Assembly (NCBI RefSeq): GCF_963666145.1
Contig: NZ_OY762614.1
Span: 496,001 to 560,000, forward strand
DNA length: 64,000 nucleotides
Direction of reading: 5' to 3'
DNA from: an uncultured Desulfobacter sp.
GTDB taxonomy: Bacteria; Desulfobacterota; Desulfobacteria; Desulfobacterales; Desulfobacteraceae
Part shown: piece by piece, positions 50,526 through 59,883 of the stretch
Layout: each line of letters begins with the position of its first letter
How positions within the stretch are numbered: the stretch's first letter is position 1
Program-made: the position numbers and the translations under genes
The notes under the pieces: generated by a model
Told to the model about the DNA's origin: nothing
Databases searched by the model: none
What the model saw: only the letters and a program-made list of their open reading frames with translations

Positions 50526-53162
50526 TTAGAAAAATGCGCCGATTGAAAAGTCAAATTGACCATCGCCGGTACTCTTAGCTTCTTTACCATCTATAACGAT
50601 ACCATAGGCCAGTCTAATGGGCCCCATGGGAGAGTTCCATCTAAGCTCAAAGCCTGAACTGGAATACTGGTCACCCAAGTCAATCGTTTCACCGTGGTTG
50701 TATACATCGCCTCTATCGTAAAAAAAGACGCCATACACCGCTTGTTCCTCTACAATGGGGAACATCATTTCAATATTGAACTGGCAGTACATTTCACCAC
50801 CGACCTCAATACTGGACCCGTTTCTGGTGCCGTTGATGTCCGTATCATCAAACCCTCTGATGGAGTTAATACCGCCAAGATAGAAGCGCTCCCAGTCTAT
50901 GTCCGGGTTGCCGTCGGTTCTGTCATCAAGATAGCCCCCTTTGGCATAGAGACCAGCAGAAAATTTCCAGAACAAAGGAAAGAAGGCGGCCGATTCAACA
51001 AGATACTTGGTAAAATCAATCTCACCGCCTAAAAATTCCCCTGCATATTCTACGGACAGTTTGTGATACATACCCTCGGTAGGCAAGAAACTGTGATTCC
51101 TTGAATCATAACTAATATATGGCATAATACTTGATGTCAGATAAGAGCCTTCTGAAACCGAAGTATTTTCAGTTTCAACGTCATCAATTTCAAACTTTTC
51201 AATATTATATACTATGCCGATGGTAGTGTAATCCCAGAACCTGCGGGAGGCAGCCCGCAGGTTAATCCCGTAGGCGTTTTTATCATAATAATCGTATTCG
51301 TGTTCAAATTTATAAATATTAAACCCGGCGGAAATGGGTTTGTCAAACAGCCAGGGTTCTGTGAATCCGATATCATACAATGCCGTTTCCCCGGACATAC
51401 GGATGGTGAATTTAGCGGTTTGTCCTTTGCCGAAAAGGTTACGTTCTTCAACTGAAAACTGACCGAACGGCCCATCATCACTGGAAAAGCCGCCGCCAAA
51501 CGAGAAGTTCCCAGTGGGTTTTTCTTCAACATTGATATGAACGTCCCGTTTGTTCTCTTCTTTGGTTTTAACCGGTTTGATGTCGACATTTTGAAAATAG
51601 TCTTTAAACACCAGGTTTCTATTTGAACGCTGGATCTTTTTCATACTGTAAAGACCCTGCTCATCAATGGCAAGCTCTCTTCGGATAACTTTGTCCCGGG
51701 TTTTACTGTTGCCGGTAATGATAATCCGGTTAAAGTAAACCAGCTCTCCTTTATCAATGTCAAAATTTATATTGACGATGGCATCGGCATCATTTTTATC
51801 GGCCTTGGGAACAACCCTGACATTGGCATACCCCTGGTTGGCGTAAAAGTCATTCAGTGCAATCATATCCTTGCGCACGAGTTCCCGGTTATACAGTTCT
51901 GACTTAGGCGATTCCAGAAGAGCCAAAAGCTCCTCCTCGCTGGTGAGGATGTCACCTTTGATGCTGACCACCCCGTTTTTGTATTGCTTGCCCTCATCAA
52001 TTTTAAACCGGATGGCAATCTCCTGCGTACCCATGTTCACTTCCGGATCAGAGACCTTGACATTGATAAACCCATTGTTCTTATAGAAGGCTTCGATACG
52101 AAGCACGTCATTGTCAAGCTCTGTCTCATCAAGTTCTCCCGAAGATGTTATAAAAGACCAAAAGCCCTTTTCCTTGGTCTGCATTTCGTCTTTGAGGTCA
52201 TCATCGTCAAAATAGTGATTCCCCTCGAATGCAATGCTCGTAATTCTGACTTTTTCACCTTCTTCAATATTGAAAACGATATCCGCCTGATGGTTTTCCA
52301 GAGGCTTTATCTCGTATGAGATCTTACAATTATGATAATTTTTTTCATAATAGAGACGTTTGAGTTTATCTACGTCGCTGTTGAGCTTATATGCATTGAG
52401 AATGGACCCGGTGGAGGTGCTGACAACCTCAAATAATTCCTTTTCCTCATAAATATGATTATTTTCAAAGCGGATATTGCGGACACTGGGTTTTTCCTTA
52501 ACTTCAAAAATAATCTCAACCCCTCTATCCATATTCTGGCGTTTGATGACTACATCATCAAAATATCCCATCTTGTAAACGCTGCTCAAATCGTTGTTTA
52601 AAACAGTACGATTTAAAAGATCGCCTTTTTTAGAAGAGATCACCCTTAGAATGGCATCGGAATCAACCCGAACGTTGCCCGTAACGGAAATGGCTGAAAT
52701 AATTTTCTGCTGGAACAGTTCACCTATTATATCTTTTTCCAGGGAAGCTATACCGATATACAACTCGGACAGGGTTGGGGCTTGTGAGAAAAAAGTTGAC
52801 GGGGCCTGTTTTTCATAGACACTTTGCATCTGCGAATCGACGCTCAATGCCTGTCCTGCCACAAAAATGTCGCCGGTAATAATCCAGTCAACGCCTAAAC
52901 GGATACCCTCCTGACGGAATTGCTCGTATCCCCAGTCCGTTGTATCAACAAAGGTATCGGTGATCACAACCTTCGCGCCGTCTTTTTCAAGCTTTTCTTT
53001 CAACATTTTTGACACGGCCGGTGCAATTTTTTCATCGGGCTGCGCTGCCTGGACGTGAAAGGGAAATAACGCCACGGCAACCTGTTCCTCGGCAGAAACG
53101 ACGCACGATCCCAAAAGGCAGAAAAAAACTGCAAGCAATACACCAAACTGAAAATTTCTCAT
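50526..53162 (-). CDS. bamA: Outer-membrane protein assembly factor BamA with extra N-terminal domain
   Basis: An 878-residue Omp85 protein, longer than the ~800 of E. coli. The signal peptide (about 1-24) is followed by an extra ~130-residue domain (VAVALFPFHVQ, GVDWIITGDIFV) resembling TolB-N/FlgO-type periplasmic folds, then five POTRA repeats (from about 165: ISAISVTGNVRVDSDAIL) and the 16-strand barrel (from about 500) with IRGFDDTDINGT as the substrate-loop motif region and a C-terminal aromatic IGAFF. BamA folds outer-membrane proteins. AGGA precedes the ATG. It lies between lolD and skp. Confidence 0.95.
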   Translation of the reverse strand: MRNFQFGVLLAVFFCLLGSCVVSAEEQVAVALFPFHVQAAQPDEKIAPAVSKMLKEKLEKDGAKVVITDTFVDTTDWGYEQFRQEGIRLGVDWIITGDIFVAGQALSVDSQMQSVYEKQAPSTFFSQAPTLSELYIGIASLEKDIIGELFQQKIISAISVTGNVRVDSDAILRVISSKKGDLLNRTVLNNDLSSVYKMGYFDDVVIKRQNMDRGVEIIFEVKEKPSVRNIRFENNHIYEEKELFEVVSTSTGSILNAYKLNSDVDKLKRLYYEKNYHNCKISYEIKPLENHQADIVFNIEEGEKVRITSIAFEGNHYFDDDDLKDEMQTKEKGFWSFITSSGELDETELDNDVLRIEAFYKNNGFINVKVSDPEVNMGTQEIAIRFKIDEGKQYKNGVVSIKGDILTSEEELLALLESPKSELYNRELVRKDMIALNDFYANQGYANVRVVPKADKNDADAIVNINFDIDKGELVYFNRIIITGNSKTRDKVIRRELAIDEQGLYSMKKIQRSNRNLVFKDYFQNVDIKPVKTKEENKRDVHINVEEKPTGNFSFGGGFSSDDGPFGQFSVEERNLFGKGQTAKFTIRMSGETALYDIGFTEPWLFDKPISAGFNIYKFEHEYDYYDKNAYGINLRAASRRFWDYTTIGIVYNIEKFEIDDVETENTSVSEGSYLTSSIMPYISYDSRNHSFLPTEGMYHKLSVEYAGEFLGGEIDFTKYLVESAAFFPLFWKFSAGLYAKGGYLDDRTDGNPDIDWERFYLGGINSIRGFDDTDINGTRNGSSIEVGGEMYCQFNIEMMFPIVEEQAVYGVFFYDRGDVYNHGETIDLGDQYSSSGFELRWNSPMGPIRLAYGIVIDGKEAKSTGDGQFDFSIGAFF

Positions 53163-53202
53163 ATTTAGTCCTAAGTAAATGATTTCACCTAAATTTTTAC
53201 TT

Positions 53203-53886
53203 TTATACCGGTACGATTTTCCCGTTTTTCAACGTCACTTTTCTGTCCATTAAACCGGATAATTCTGAATTGTGGGTGACCACGATAATCGTCATCCCCA
53301 TTTCCCTGTTAAGTTCTTTTAAGAGTTGATGAACCGCGCGGCTGTTCTTTTGATCCAGATTGCCGGTGGGCTCGTCGGCCAGTAACATGGCCGGCGCCAT
53401 GACCAGCGCCCTTGCAATGGCCACCCGCTGCTGTTCGCCGCCGGACAGGTCTTCTACCCGGTATTGGATTCGGGCTCCAAGTTCTACTCTTTCAAGCATA
53501 TTTACGGCATGTTTTTCAATAGTTTTTTTAGATTTCCCACTGATTAAACCAGGCAGCATAACATTTTCAACGGCTGTAAAGCCCCGGAGCAAATGGTGAA
53601 ACTGAAAAACAAAACCAATATTTTTGTTTCTAAAGGCAGCAAGCTTTTCATCATTATAACCCAGGATATCTTCGCTGTTGAACTGCAAACATCCTTCATC
53701 CGGCCTGTCAAGGGTACCGATGATATTAAGCAGGGTGGACTTACCAATCCCGGAAGCCCCGACAACGGCAATGGTCTCGCCCTGTTGTATGGATAGATCC
53801 GCCTTGTGGAGAATGTCCAGAGACGCTGTTTTGGATACAAAAGACCGTGAAACCCCATTGAGTTGAATCAGTGGTGTATCACCCAT
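53203..53886 (-). CDS. lolD: Lipoprotein-releasing ABC transporter ATPase
   Basis: A 227-residue ABC ATPase with Walker A GASGIGKST (near 42), the LolD-type Q-loop FVFQFHHLLRGFTA, signature LSGGEQQRVA (near 143), and Walker B MLLADEPTGNLD (near 163). With LolC/E it extracts outer-membrane lipoproteins from the inner membrane. Its start overlaps the lolC stop by 8 nt. Confidence 0.95.
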   Translation of the reverse strand: MGDTPLIQLNGVSRSFVSKTASLDILHKADLSIQQGETIAVVGASGIGKSTLLNIIGTLDRPDEGCLQFNSEDILGYNDEKLAAFRNKNIGFVFQFHHLLRGFTAVENVMLPGLISGKSKKTIEKHAVNMLERVELGARIQYRVEDLSGGEQQRVAIARALVMAPAMLLADEPTGNLDQKNSRAVHQLLKELNREMGMTIIVVTHNSELSGLMDRKVTLKNGKIVPV

Positions 53887-55102
53887 ATCGTATGGCCTCC
53901 ACTGGATTCATTCGTGACGCCTTATACGACGGATACAGGGTGGACAAAAAACAGATCACCAGGGCGGACACAGCGATTAAGATGACATCCGAATATTCAA
54001 GCTGAACCGGAAGGGTGGAAAAAGGATATGCCTCGGGCAGCTTTATAAATTCGTATCGTTTAAGGATGAAGCAGATCACAACGCCCAAGATTGTCCCGAT
54101 ACCCGTTCCGATGATACCGATAATCATCCCCTTAATAATAAAGATACGGCGAATCATGGAATTTGTGGCACCCATGGCTTTTAATACGGCAATGTCACGG
54201 GTCTTTTCCATCACCATCATGATAAGCGCCGACGCGATATTAAATGCCGCCACAAGGATAATCAGCGTCAGAATAACAAACATGGCGGTTTTTTCAAGTT
54301 TAAGGGCTGAAAACAGGCTGTGATTGATATCCATCCAGTTACGCAGATAATACGGATAGATTATGAATCCAAGTGCATTCTGGCTTAACTCTTTCACCTT
54401 GAATATCTGATCGGTCCAGATACCGAAGGCTGAAATTTTTCCTTTGGCCCCCACAAGGGCCTGGACCTGATCCAGTCGGGCATAGGCCAGGCTGGAATCG
54501 TATTCCGACATGCCGGATTTAAAGGTGCCGGTGACAACAAACTGTTTCATGGACGGAATCTGACCCATGGGGGAAATAACGCCCGATGCCGACATAAGGA
54601 TCACCCGGTCGCCCTCCATTACCCCCACGGTCTGGGCTAGGGACTGTCCCAGAATAATGCCGGGAAGAGTTGTTTTGTTCGTTGTCTTATTTAGTGCATT
54701 TTCAAGATCCTGGGCGGTGTACCCTTTGATCAGTGCAGCCCCTTTTTCCGGCTCAATTCCCCTGAGAATAATGCCGGAAAAAGAGTTGGCTGTGCGTATC
54801 ATGGCCTGGCCAAACAGGATTGGGGATACGGCCTTGACCCCGGGGGTCTGTCGGATCTTCTCCTCCATGTCCTGATCAGGAATAAAACGACCGGAATAAT
54901 TCATTGCCAGAATATGGGGTTCCAGCCCAAGAATTCTGTTTCTAAATTCAGTTTCCGATCCGCTCATGACGGCAATCACCACAACAAGTGCCATAACACC
55001 GAGAATAACACCGGCCACGGACAACAAGGTGATCAAAGAGATAAATCCCTCCTTGCGTTTGGCCCGCAGATATTTTCCGGCTATGAAGAGTTCCGCCCCC
55101 AC
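53879..55102 (-). CDS. lolC: Lipoprotein-releasing system permease LolC/LolE
   Basis: A 407-residue MacB/FtsX-fold permease. One N-terminal membrane helix (about 22-48, SLITLLSVAGVILGVMALV), a large periplasmic domain (about 50-265) and three C-terminal helices (about 275-390). EKTRDIAVLKAMGATNSMIRRIF is the typical coupling segment. Only one permease gene is present, so it may form a homodimer (LolF-like). The start is GTG at 55102 with AAGGGA close upstream. Next to lysS, a common arrangement. Confidence 0.93.
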   Translation of the reverse strand: MGAELFIAGKYLRAKRKEGFISLITLLSVAGVILGVMALVVVIAVMSGSETEFRNRILGLEPHILAMNYSGRFIPDQDMEEKIRQTPGVKAVSPILFGQAMIRTANSFSGIILRGIEPEKGAALIKGYTAQDLENALNKTTNKTTLPGIILGQSLAQTVGVMEGDRVILMSASGVISPMGQIPSMKQFVVTGTFKSGMSEYDSSLAYARLDQVQALVGAKGKISAFGIWTDQIFKVKELSQNALGFIIYPYYLRNWMDINHSLFSALKLEKTAMFVILTLIILVAAFNIASALIMMVMEKTRDIAVLKAMGATNSMIRRIFIIKGMIIGIIGTGIGTILGVVICFILKRYEFIKLPEAYPFSTLPVQLEYSDVILIAVSALVICFLSTLYPSYKASRMNPVEAIRYG

Positions 55103-55118
55103 AAATCCCTTTTATACG

Positions 55119-56597
55119 CTATACATTTTTCATGTGTGGAAAAAGAATCACCTCGCGTATGGAGGCGGCATCGGTCAACAGCATGACAAGGCGGTCAATA
55201 CCGATCCCCTGCCCGGCTGTGGGCGGCATGCCGTATTCCAGCGCCTCGACATACTCCGCATCCATAATATGGGCTTCATCATTGCCCTCATCGCGTTGAC
55301 GCACCTGCATAAGAAACCGGTTATACTGGTCTTCGGGGTCATTGATTTCGGAAAATCCGTTGGCAATTTCTCTTCCGGCAATGAACAATTCAAACCGGTC
55401 CGTCAGTTCGGCATCGGTATCGCTTTTTCTGGACAAGGGCGATACTTCCACCGGGTATCCGGTGATAAATGTGGGCTGGATGAGCTTGGGTTCCACAAGG
55501 GCATCGAATAATTTGGTCAGCACCTTGCCGTGCCGGTCTTTCTTGGCGATTTGGATATTTTCTTTTTCAGCGTGGGCCAGTAGCGCTTCGGTATCATTGA
55601 CAATGGCCGGATCAACGCCGCCGAACTCTGCCAAAGAATCGATCATGGAGATGCGTTTCCATCCCGTTGAAAAATCAATGGTCATCCCCTGGTATTCTAC
55701 CTTGCTGTCCCCGGTAATTTGGGTGACAATGGTGGAAAACATCTCTTCGGTAAGATTCATTAAATCTTCATAGGTGGCATAGGCCTGGTAGAACTCAACC
55801 ATGGTGAACTCCGGATTGTGCCGGGTGGAAACCCCTTCGTTCCTGAAGTTCCGGTTGATTTCAAATACCTTTTCAAATCCGCCCACCACCAGTCGTTTCA
55901 AATACAGTTCCGGTGCAATGCGCAGGTACAACTCCATACCCAGGGCATTGTGCCATGTTTTAAACGGGGTGGCTTCGGCACCGCCGGGCAGCGTCTGCAT
56001 CATGGGTGTTTCCACTTCCATGAAACCGTTTTCATCAAAAAACCGTCTCATGGCCGCCACAATGGCGCTGCGTTTTTTAAAAATCTGCCGGGTGTTTTCA
56101 TTCATGATCAGATCAAGGTACCGCTGGCGGTATCTTTTTTCAGGGTCCTTGATACCGTGAAATTTTTCAGGCAGCGGCCTTACGGATTTGGATAAAAGCT
56201 TAAAACTTTCGGCAAGCAGGGTCCATTCTCCGGTTTTTGTCTGGAACAACGGGCCCTCGACACCGATGAAATCACCAACATCCAGTTTTTTAAACAAAGC
56301 GTAGACATCATCGCCCACCTTGTTTTTCTGGATATATACCTGCATCTGCTCTCCGGCATCCTGAAACCTGACAAATGAGGATTTGCCCATTTTATTAATG
56401 GCCATCATACGACCGGCAAGGCGGAATTTTCGTCCGTTTTCGCCCAGGGTATCCGTATTTTTTTCTATAATATCTTTGACCTCATAAACCCTGTGATCCG
56501 GTTTAAAATCATTGGGATAAAGGTTGATGCCATCGGTTTTTAGCTCGTTTATTTTTTCTTTGCGAAGATCAAGAAGTGTGCTTGTTTTGTTATCCAT
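55119..56597 (-). CDS. lysS: Lysyl-tRNA synthetase (class II)
   Basis: A 492-residue class II LysRS. The N-terminal OB-fold anticodon domain (about 55-160) precedes the catalytic core with motif 1 around FMEVETPMMQ, motif 2 FRNEGVSTRHNPEFTMVEFY (about 258-277) and motif 3 GIGIDRLVMLLTD near the C-terminus. It heads the minus-strand envelope gene run lysS-lolC-lolD-bamA and so may be co-transcribed with it. The upstream region faces the Cys-rich small-protein gene. Confidence 0.97.
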   Translation of the reverse strand: MDNKTSTLLDLRKEKINELKTDGINLYPNDFKPDHRVYEVKDIIEKNTDTLGENGRKFRLAGRMMAINKMGKSSFVRFQDAGEQMQVYIQKNKVGDDVYALFKKLDVGDFIGVEGPLFQTKTGEWTLLAESFKLLSKSVRPLPEKFHGIKDPEKRYRQRYLDLIMNENTRQIFKKRSAIVAAMRRFFDENGFMEVETPMMQTLPGGAEATPFKTWHNALGMELYLRIAPELYLKRLVVGGFEKVFEINRNFRNEGVSTRHNPEFTMVEFYQAYATYEDLMNLTEEMFSTIVTQITGDSKVEYQGMTIDFSTGWKRISMIDSLAEFGGVDPAIVNDTEALLAHAEKENIQIAKKDRHGKVLTKLFDALVEPKLIQPTFITGYPVEVSPLSRKSDTDAELTDRFELFIAGREIANGFSEINDPEDQYNRFLMQVRQRDEGNDEAHIMDAEYVEALEYGMPPTAGQGIGIDRLVMLLTDAASIREVILFPHMKNV

Positions 56598-56813
56598 AAA
56601 AATAATTGCTCTCGTTTATATTTAGGCTTCCGAATTTATACACAAAAAGGGCCGCTTCCCTTTAATTTTAAACTTTTAGCCATGGGAAACCCCATGAATA
56701 AAACATGGTAAAATAGCGCTTTTGCATAGCCTTGTCAATGACGGCTCGGCGGGGGAAAAATAATCGCAAATAAATAATGGTTATTCCCAACCCACTCTCT
56801 TTAAACAAGAAAT

Positions 56814-56840
56814 TTGCCATAAGATCAAAAAAAGTATAAA
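56814..56840 (+). promoter_or_regulatory. Candidate promoter of Cys-rich small-protein gene
   Basis: TTGCCA (56814-56819), a 15-nt spacer, TATAAA (56835-56840). The palindrome that follows would overlap the transcription start. The spacer is short. Confidence 0.4.
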
Positions 56841-56854
56841 GAGGTACAGTGAAG

Positions 56855-56896
56855 GTGTCAATGACACACCGAAACGTCATACGCACAAGGTATGAC
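56855..56896 (+). promoter_or_regulatory. Two operator-like inverted repeats
   Basis: GTGTCA-A-TGACAC (56855-56867) is a perfect palindrome just downstream of the candidate -10. GTCATAC (56876-56882) and GTATGAC (56890-56896) form a second perfect repeat before the ribosome binding site. Both share the TGAC/GTCA half-site core, so one dimeric regulator could recognise both. Confidence 0.55.
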
Positions 56897-56933
56897 ATAT
56901 GCACTATCCATCGTTTAATACAAGGAGAATTAA

Positions 56934-57089
56934 ATGTGTAATTGTAAATGTATGGACCCTAAAAAACTCAAAGACAAACCTGAAAACTGTACACCTCAGC
57001 AAATAGAAAAATGCCATGGGAAAGACGGCGGACATCCTTGTTCCTGCAATTCCGATAAAAAAAATGAGAGCACGGACAAAAGCCAATAG
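56934..57089 (+). CDS. Cys-rich 51-residue protein
   Basis: Frame from ATG 56934 to TAG 57087-57089, preceded by AAGGAG with 6 nt spacing. It begins MCNCKCMDPKKLKDKPENC and continues with TPQQIEKCHGKDGGHPCSC, then a charged tail. Seven Cys and two His in the first 42 residues suggest metal or Fe-S binding. I recall similar short 'PE.C.P.QI.KCHG...HPC' proteins in anaerobes but cannot name a family or function. No signal peptide. The following 57090-57267 stretch holds an imperfect GGGCTGA/TCAGCCC hairpin (57102-57137) that could end the transcript, so this gene is probably expressed on its own. Confidence 0.8.
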   Translation: MCNCKCMDPKKLKDKPENCTPQQIEKCHGKDGGHPCSCNSDKKNESTDKSQ

Positions 57090-57267
57090 TGCAATGCTTA
57101 ATTATGGGCTGAACCTTGGTGGAGAGCCAGGTCAGCCCGCGACCATTATTGTAGAAAGCCAACATGCCCGAAAATTAAATAATTCAGCTAAGTCAGACTG
57201 CCTCACCTCTGGGGATGCCATAAACCGCCTTTCAGCCTCGCTGTATTAAACCTCACGTAAAACTTAA

Positions 57268-58527
57268 ATGAAAAAATATATTGGATGGATTATTTTTGGA
57301 ACGCTTGTTCTGTATCTGATAAGTATTCCTGCGCCCTGTATCCTAATTTTGTCGACACTGCTGGGGTGGATTGTGCCGGTTCTTATGTGGCCGGCACTGG
57401 GTAAGAGTGCACGAAATCAGGCGCTGCTGCTGCTGATAACCGGCGGTATTCTCATTGGTTTTGCTGGATACAAAGGCATATTCTCAGGCTGGCAGGCAAT
57501 TTTTACCACCAATCTGCCTTTGCTGGCCATGTTTGTTGCAGTTTCTTTTCTCGCCCTGACCAATACCGGCATCGAAGACCAGGAACTCCCCCAGGGGAAG
57601 CGGGCGCTCTCCATCACGGCCTTGGGCACCCACCTGCTTGGTGCGGTCATCAATTTGTCAGTGCTCTTTGTTTTCGGCGATCGCCTGCGTAAAAACGGTA
57701 TCTTGACCAGCACCCAGGCCTTCGTTCTTGCCCGCTCATTCTGTGCGGCGGCATGGTGGTCGCCTTTCTTTGTTGCCACAGGTGTTGCCCTCACCTATGC
57801 TCCGGGCATGTCATTGCATAAAACCTTGATCCCTGGCGCGATGATGAGCCTTCTTGCCATTGGCTATTCTATTGTTGAAGTGGGCTTTGTCAAAAAAGAA
57901 TCCTTCTCCGGATATCCATTCAGGGTTGACACCATGGTCGTGCCGACGTTTCTTGCTTTAATTGTTCTTGGCGTACACTATTTTGAACCGGAGATCAGCA
58001 TTCTTACCGTTATCTGCCTGGTTGCACCACTGGGCGCTGTTGTTTTCATGAAATTTCGACCCAGGACGGCCGCAGTGCGTGATTTTATCAACACGAACCT
58101 GCCATCGGTGGGCAGTCAATTTACTCTGTTCCTTGCCGCGGGCGTTTTCTCTGCAGGTATCAAATCAATAATCCAGGTGTATCCAACGCTGTTCAACCTT
58201 GAGGGAGCGACTTTAACCCCGGGACTGATGTCTGTGATCCTGGCCGTGATGATCATCATTGGAATTGCCGGTGTCCATCCTGTTGTCAGCGTTTCAATTG
58301 CCAGCCCCCTGCTGCTTCCGCTCAACCCGGATCCTTCCCAGCTGGGCTTTTTGTTTCTCAGTTGCTGGGCCATATCAACGGCCAGCAGTCCGCTGTCCGG
58401 CGTCGGACTGGCCCTGGTGAGCCGGTACCGGGTTCAGCCCAGGGTGATTCTCCAGAGCAATTGGCTTTACGCCGCTGTGATGTGGGCAACCGCCGCCACA
58501 GCATGCAATCTCTTTTTCCGTCATTGA
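57268..58527 (+). CDS. Polytopic inner-membrane protein, transporter-like
   Basis: A 419-residue protein with about 10-12 hydrophobic segments and few charged residues. Internal features such as ARSFCAAAWWSPFFVATGVAL and IGIAGVHPVVSVSIASPLLLP look like the re-entrant hairpin motifs of the ion-transporter superfamily (ArsB/CitM/C4-dicarboxylate type), but I do not recognise a specific family. No binding-protein or ATPase gene is adjacent. No strong ribosome binding site is seen before the ATG. Substrate unknown. Confidence 0.75.
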   Translation: MKKYIGWIIFGTLVLYLISIPAPCILILSTLLGWIVPVLMWPALGKSARNQALLLLITGGILIGFAGYKGIFSGWQAIFTTNLPLLAMFVAVSFLALTNTGIEDQELPQGKRALSITALGTHLLGAVINLSVLFVFGDRLRKNGILTSTQAFVLARSFCAAAWWSPFFVATGVALTYAPGMSLHKTLIPGAMMSLLAIGYSIVEVGFVKKESFSGYPFRVDTMVVPTFLALIVLGVHYFEPEISILTVICLVAPLGAVVFMKFRPRTAAVRDFINTNLPSVGSQFTLFLAAGVFSAGIKSIIQVYPTLFNLEGATLTPGLMSVILAVMIIIGIAGVHPVVSVSIASPLLLPLNPDPSQLGFLFLSCWAISTASSPLSGVGLALVSRYRVQPRVILQSNWLYAAVMWATAATACNLFFRH

Positions 58528-58578
58528 TGTCTGGGTGTATATGTCTGATCGGTTCATAATCCGGAACAAAGCCCAAAT

Positions 58579-59883
58579 TCATTCTTTTAAATGGGGATTT
58601 TGAAAAATAAGGGTAAAAACTGTACCTTTGCCGGGAATGGATTCAAAATCAATCATACCGTCATAGGTATCAACAATCCTGTGGATAATTGAAAGCCCTA
58701 TCCCAGTCCCGTCACTTTTAGTTGTGTAAAACGGATCAAAAATATGAGAGGCTGTTTTTTGATCAATACCGCCCCCTGTGTCTCGAACGGTCAAGTAAAT
58801 ACGCTTGTGTCGTGGAGAGGAGAGAGTGATTGTAATTTTCCCTTTATCTTCAATGGCTTCGGCTGCGTTTTTAATCAAATTCCATAAAATCTGCTGCAGA
58901 TGAACCGCATCCATATACACATAAAGATCCCTTTCAAGCCGCGTGACAACATGAATGCGGCCATGCCAGTCCGGTGTATTGTCAAACAATATTTTTACAT
59001 CATCAATGGCCTTGGCCAAATCGACCAGTTCAGCGTTGGTCCTGCTGGGTTTTGCAATCAGTCGAATATCGGTCACGATCTGTTTGAGACGTTCTGTTTC
59101 CCTTAACACAATCTGCATTAGTTTATCATTGTCTCCGGTGGGAGCCATCTCTTCTTTTAACATCTGTATGGAACCGGATAAGGATGCCAAAGGATTTTTA
59201 ATCTCGTGGGCAATGCCGGATACAATTTCATCCACCACCGCCATTTTTTCCACACGTTTTAAATGTTCCTGGGCAATCCTAAGATCTTTTCTGGCGGTTT
59301 TTAGCTGTATAGCGAGGATACCGCTTAGTGCCGCAGTGGCAAAACAGGCTGAAATAATGATCACAATCCGGTACAAAATATGGTGCTGCGCCACTAACAG
59401 GGATAGAGGTTGGCTTTCCGACACCGAAGCAATGATCCTAAGAAACTCAAGTTCAATGAGAAGACCGTATTGAATGCTTGATACCAGCGCCACTGCAAAA
59501 CTGCCCCGGGCAAGCAGCAGCATGGCGGCATAAATGATGACCAGCAAATATAAAAATGTAAAGATACTGTGATAACCGCCTGTGACAAAAACAATTGCGG
59601 TCACAAGAAACGTATCAACAACGACCTGAATATATGCAAGGCCATACAAATATTTTTTCCAGCGAAGCCAGATAAAATAAACCACTGAAAGCCCAAGGAT
59701 GGTGCCGGAAATTTTGTACAGGGATAGAAAGGACGGATCCCTGTAGCCGGACAGGTCGGCATCGGAAAAAAAAAGGGTGGAACATAGCAGTATCAGGGCG
59801 AATACCGCCCTGGCCAAAACAACCCACTTGATCTGAACAAACAGATCCCGGGTTCGTCGTAACAAAAGATCCGGTTTATCCAA
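58579..59883 (-). CDS. Membrane sensor histidine kinase, PilS-like
   Basis: About 434 residues. Six hydrophobic segments span ~15-180 (first: WVVLARAVFALILLCSTLFF). A short coiled stretch leads to HisKA with GIAHEIKNPLASL (phospho-acceptor His) and an HATPase_c domain with N box NLIKNAAEAI, G1 DTGGGI, F box FDPFYTTK and G2 GTGIGLSI. The six-helix input plus position overlapping pilC suggests PilS, the sensor of type IV pilus transcription. No PilR gene is adjacent in this window. The start is uncertain: the frame extends to 59943 inside pilC, but TTG at 59883, next to the pilC stop, is the most plausible. Confidence 0.82.
   Translation of the reverse strand: MDKPDLLLRRTRDLFVQIKWVVLARAVFALILLCSTLFFSDADLSGYRDPSFLSLYKISGTILGLSVVYFIWLRWKKYLYGLAYIQVVVDTFLVTAIVFVTGGYHSIFTFLYLLVIIYAAMLLLARGSFAVALVSSIQYGLLIELEFLRIIASVSESQPLSLLVAQHHILYRIVIIISACFATAALSGILAIQLKTARKDLRIAQEHLKRVEKMAVVDEIVSGIAHEIKNPLASLSGSIQMLKEEMAPTGDNDKLMQIVLRETERLKQIVTDIRLIAKPSRTNAELVDLAKAIDDVKILFDNTPDWHGRIHVVTRLERDLYVYMDAVHLQQILWNLIKNAAEAIEDKGKITITLSSPRHKRIYLTVRDTGGGIDQKTASHIFDPFYTTKSDGTGIGLSIIHRIVDTYDGMIDFESIPGKGTVFTLIFQNPHLKE

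Larger units (their letters stand above)
56598..56933. other. Divergent regulatory region between lysS and Cys-rich small protein
   Basis: 336 nt with no convincing gene (a 78-codon minus frame lacks family features). It must hold the lysS promoter on the minus strand and the promoter of the small gene on the plus strand, plus two inverted repeats described separately. Confidence 0.55.

Noticed and set aside
56668..56904. 78-codon minus-strand open frame upstream of lysS
   Set aside because: Hydrophobic, no family features, no ribosome binding site, and it overlaps the probable promoter and operator region of the Cys-rich gene.
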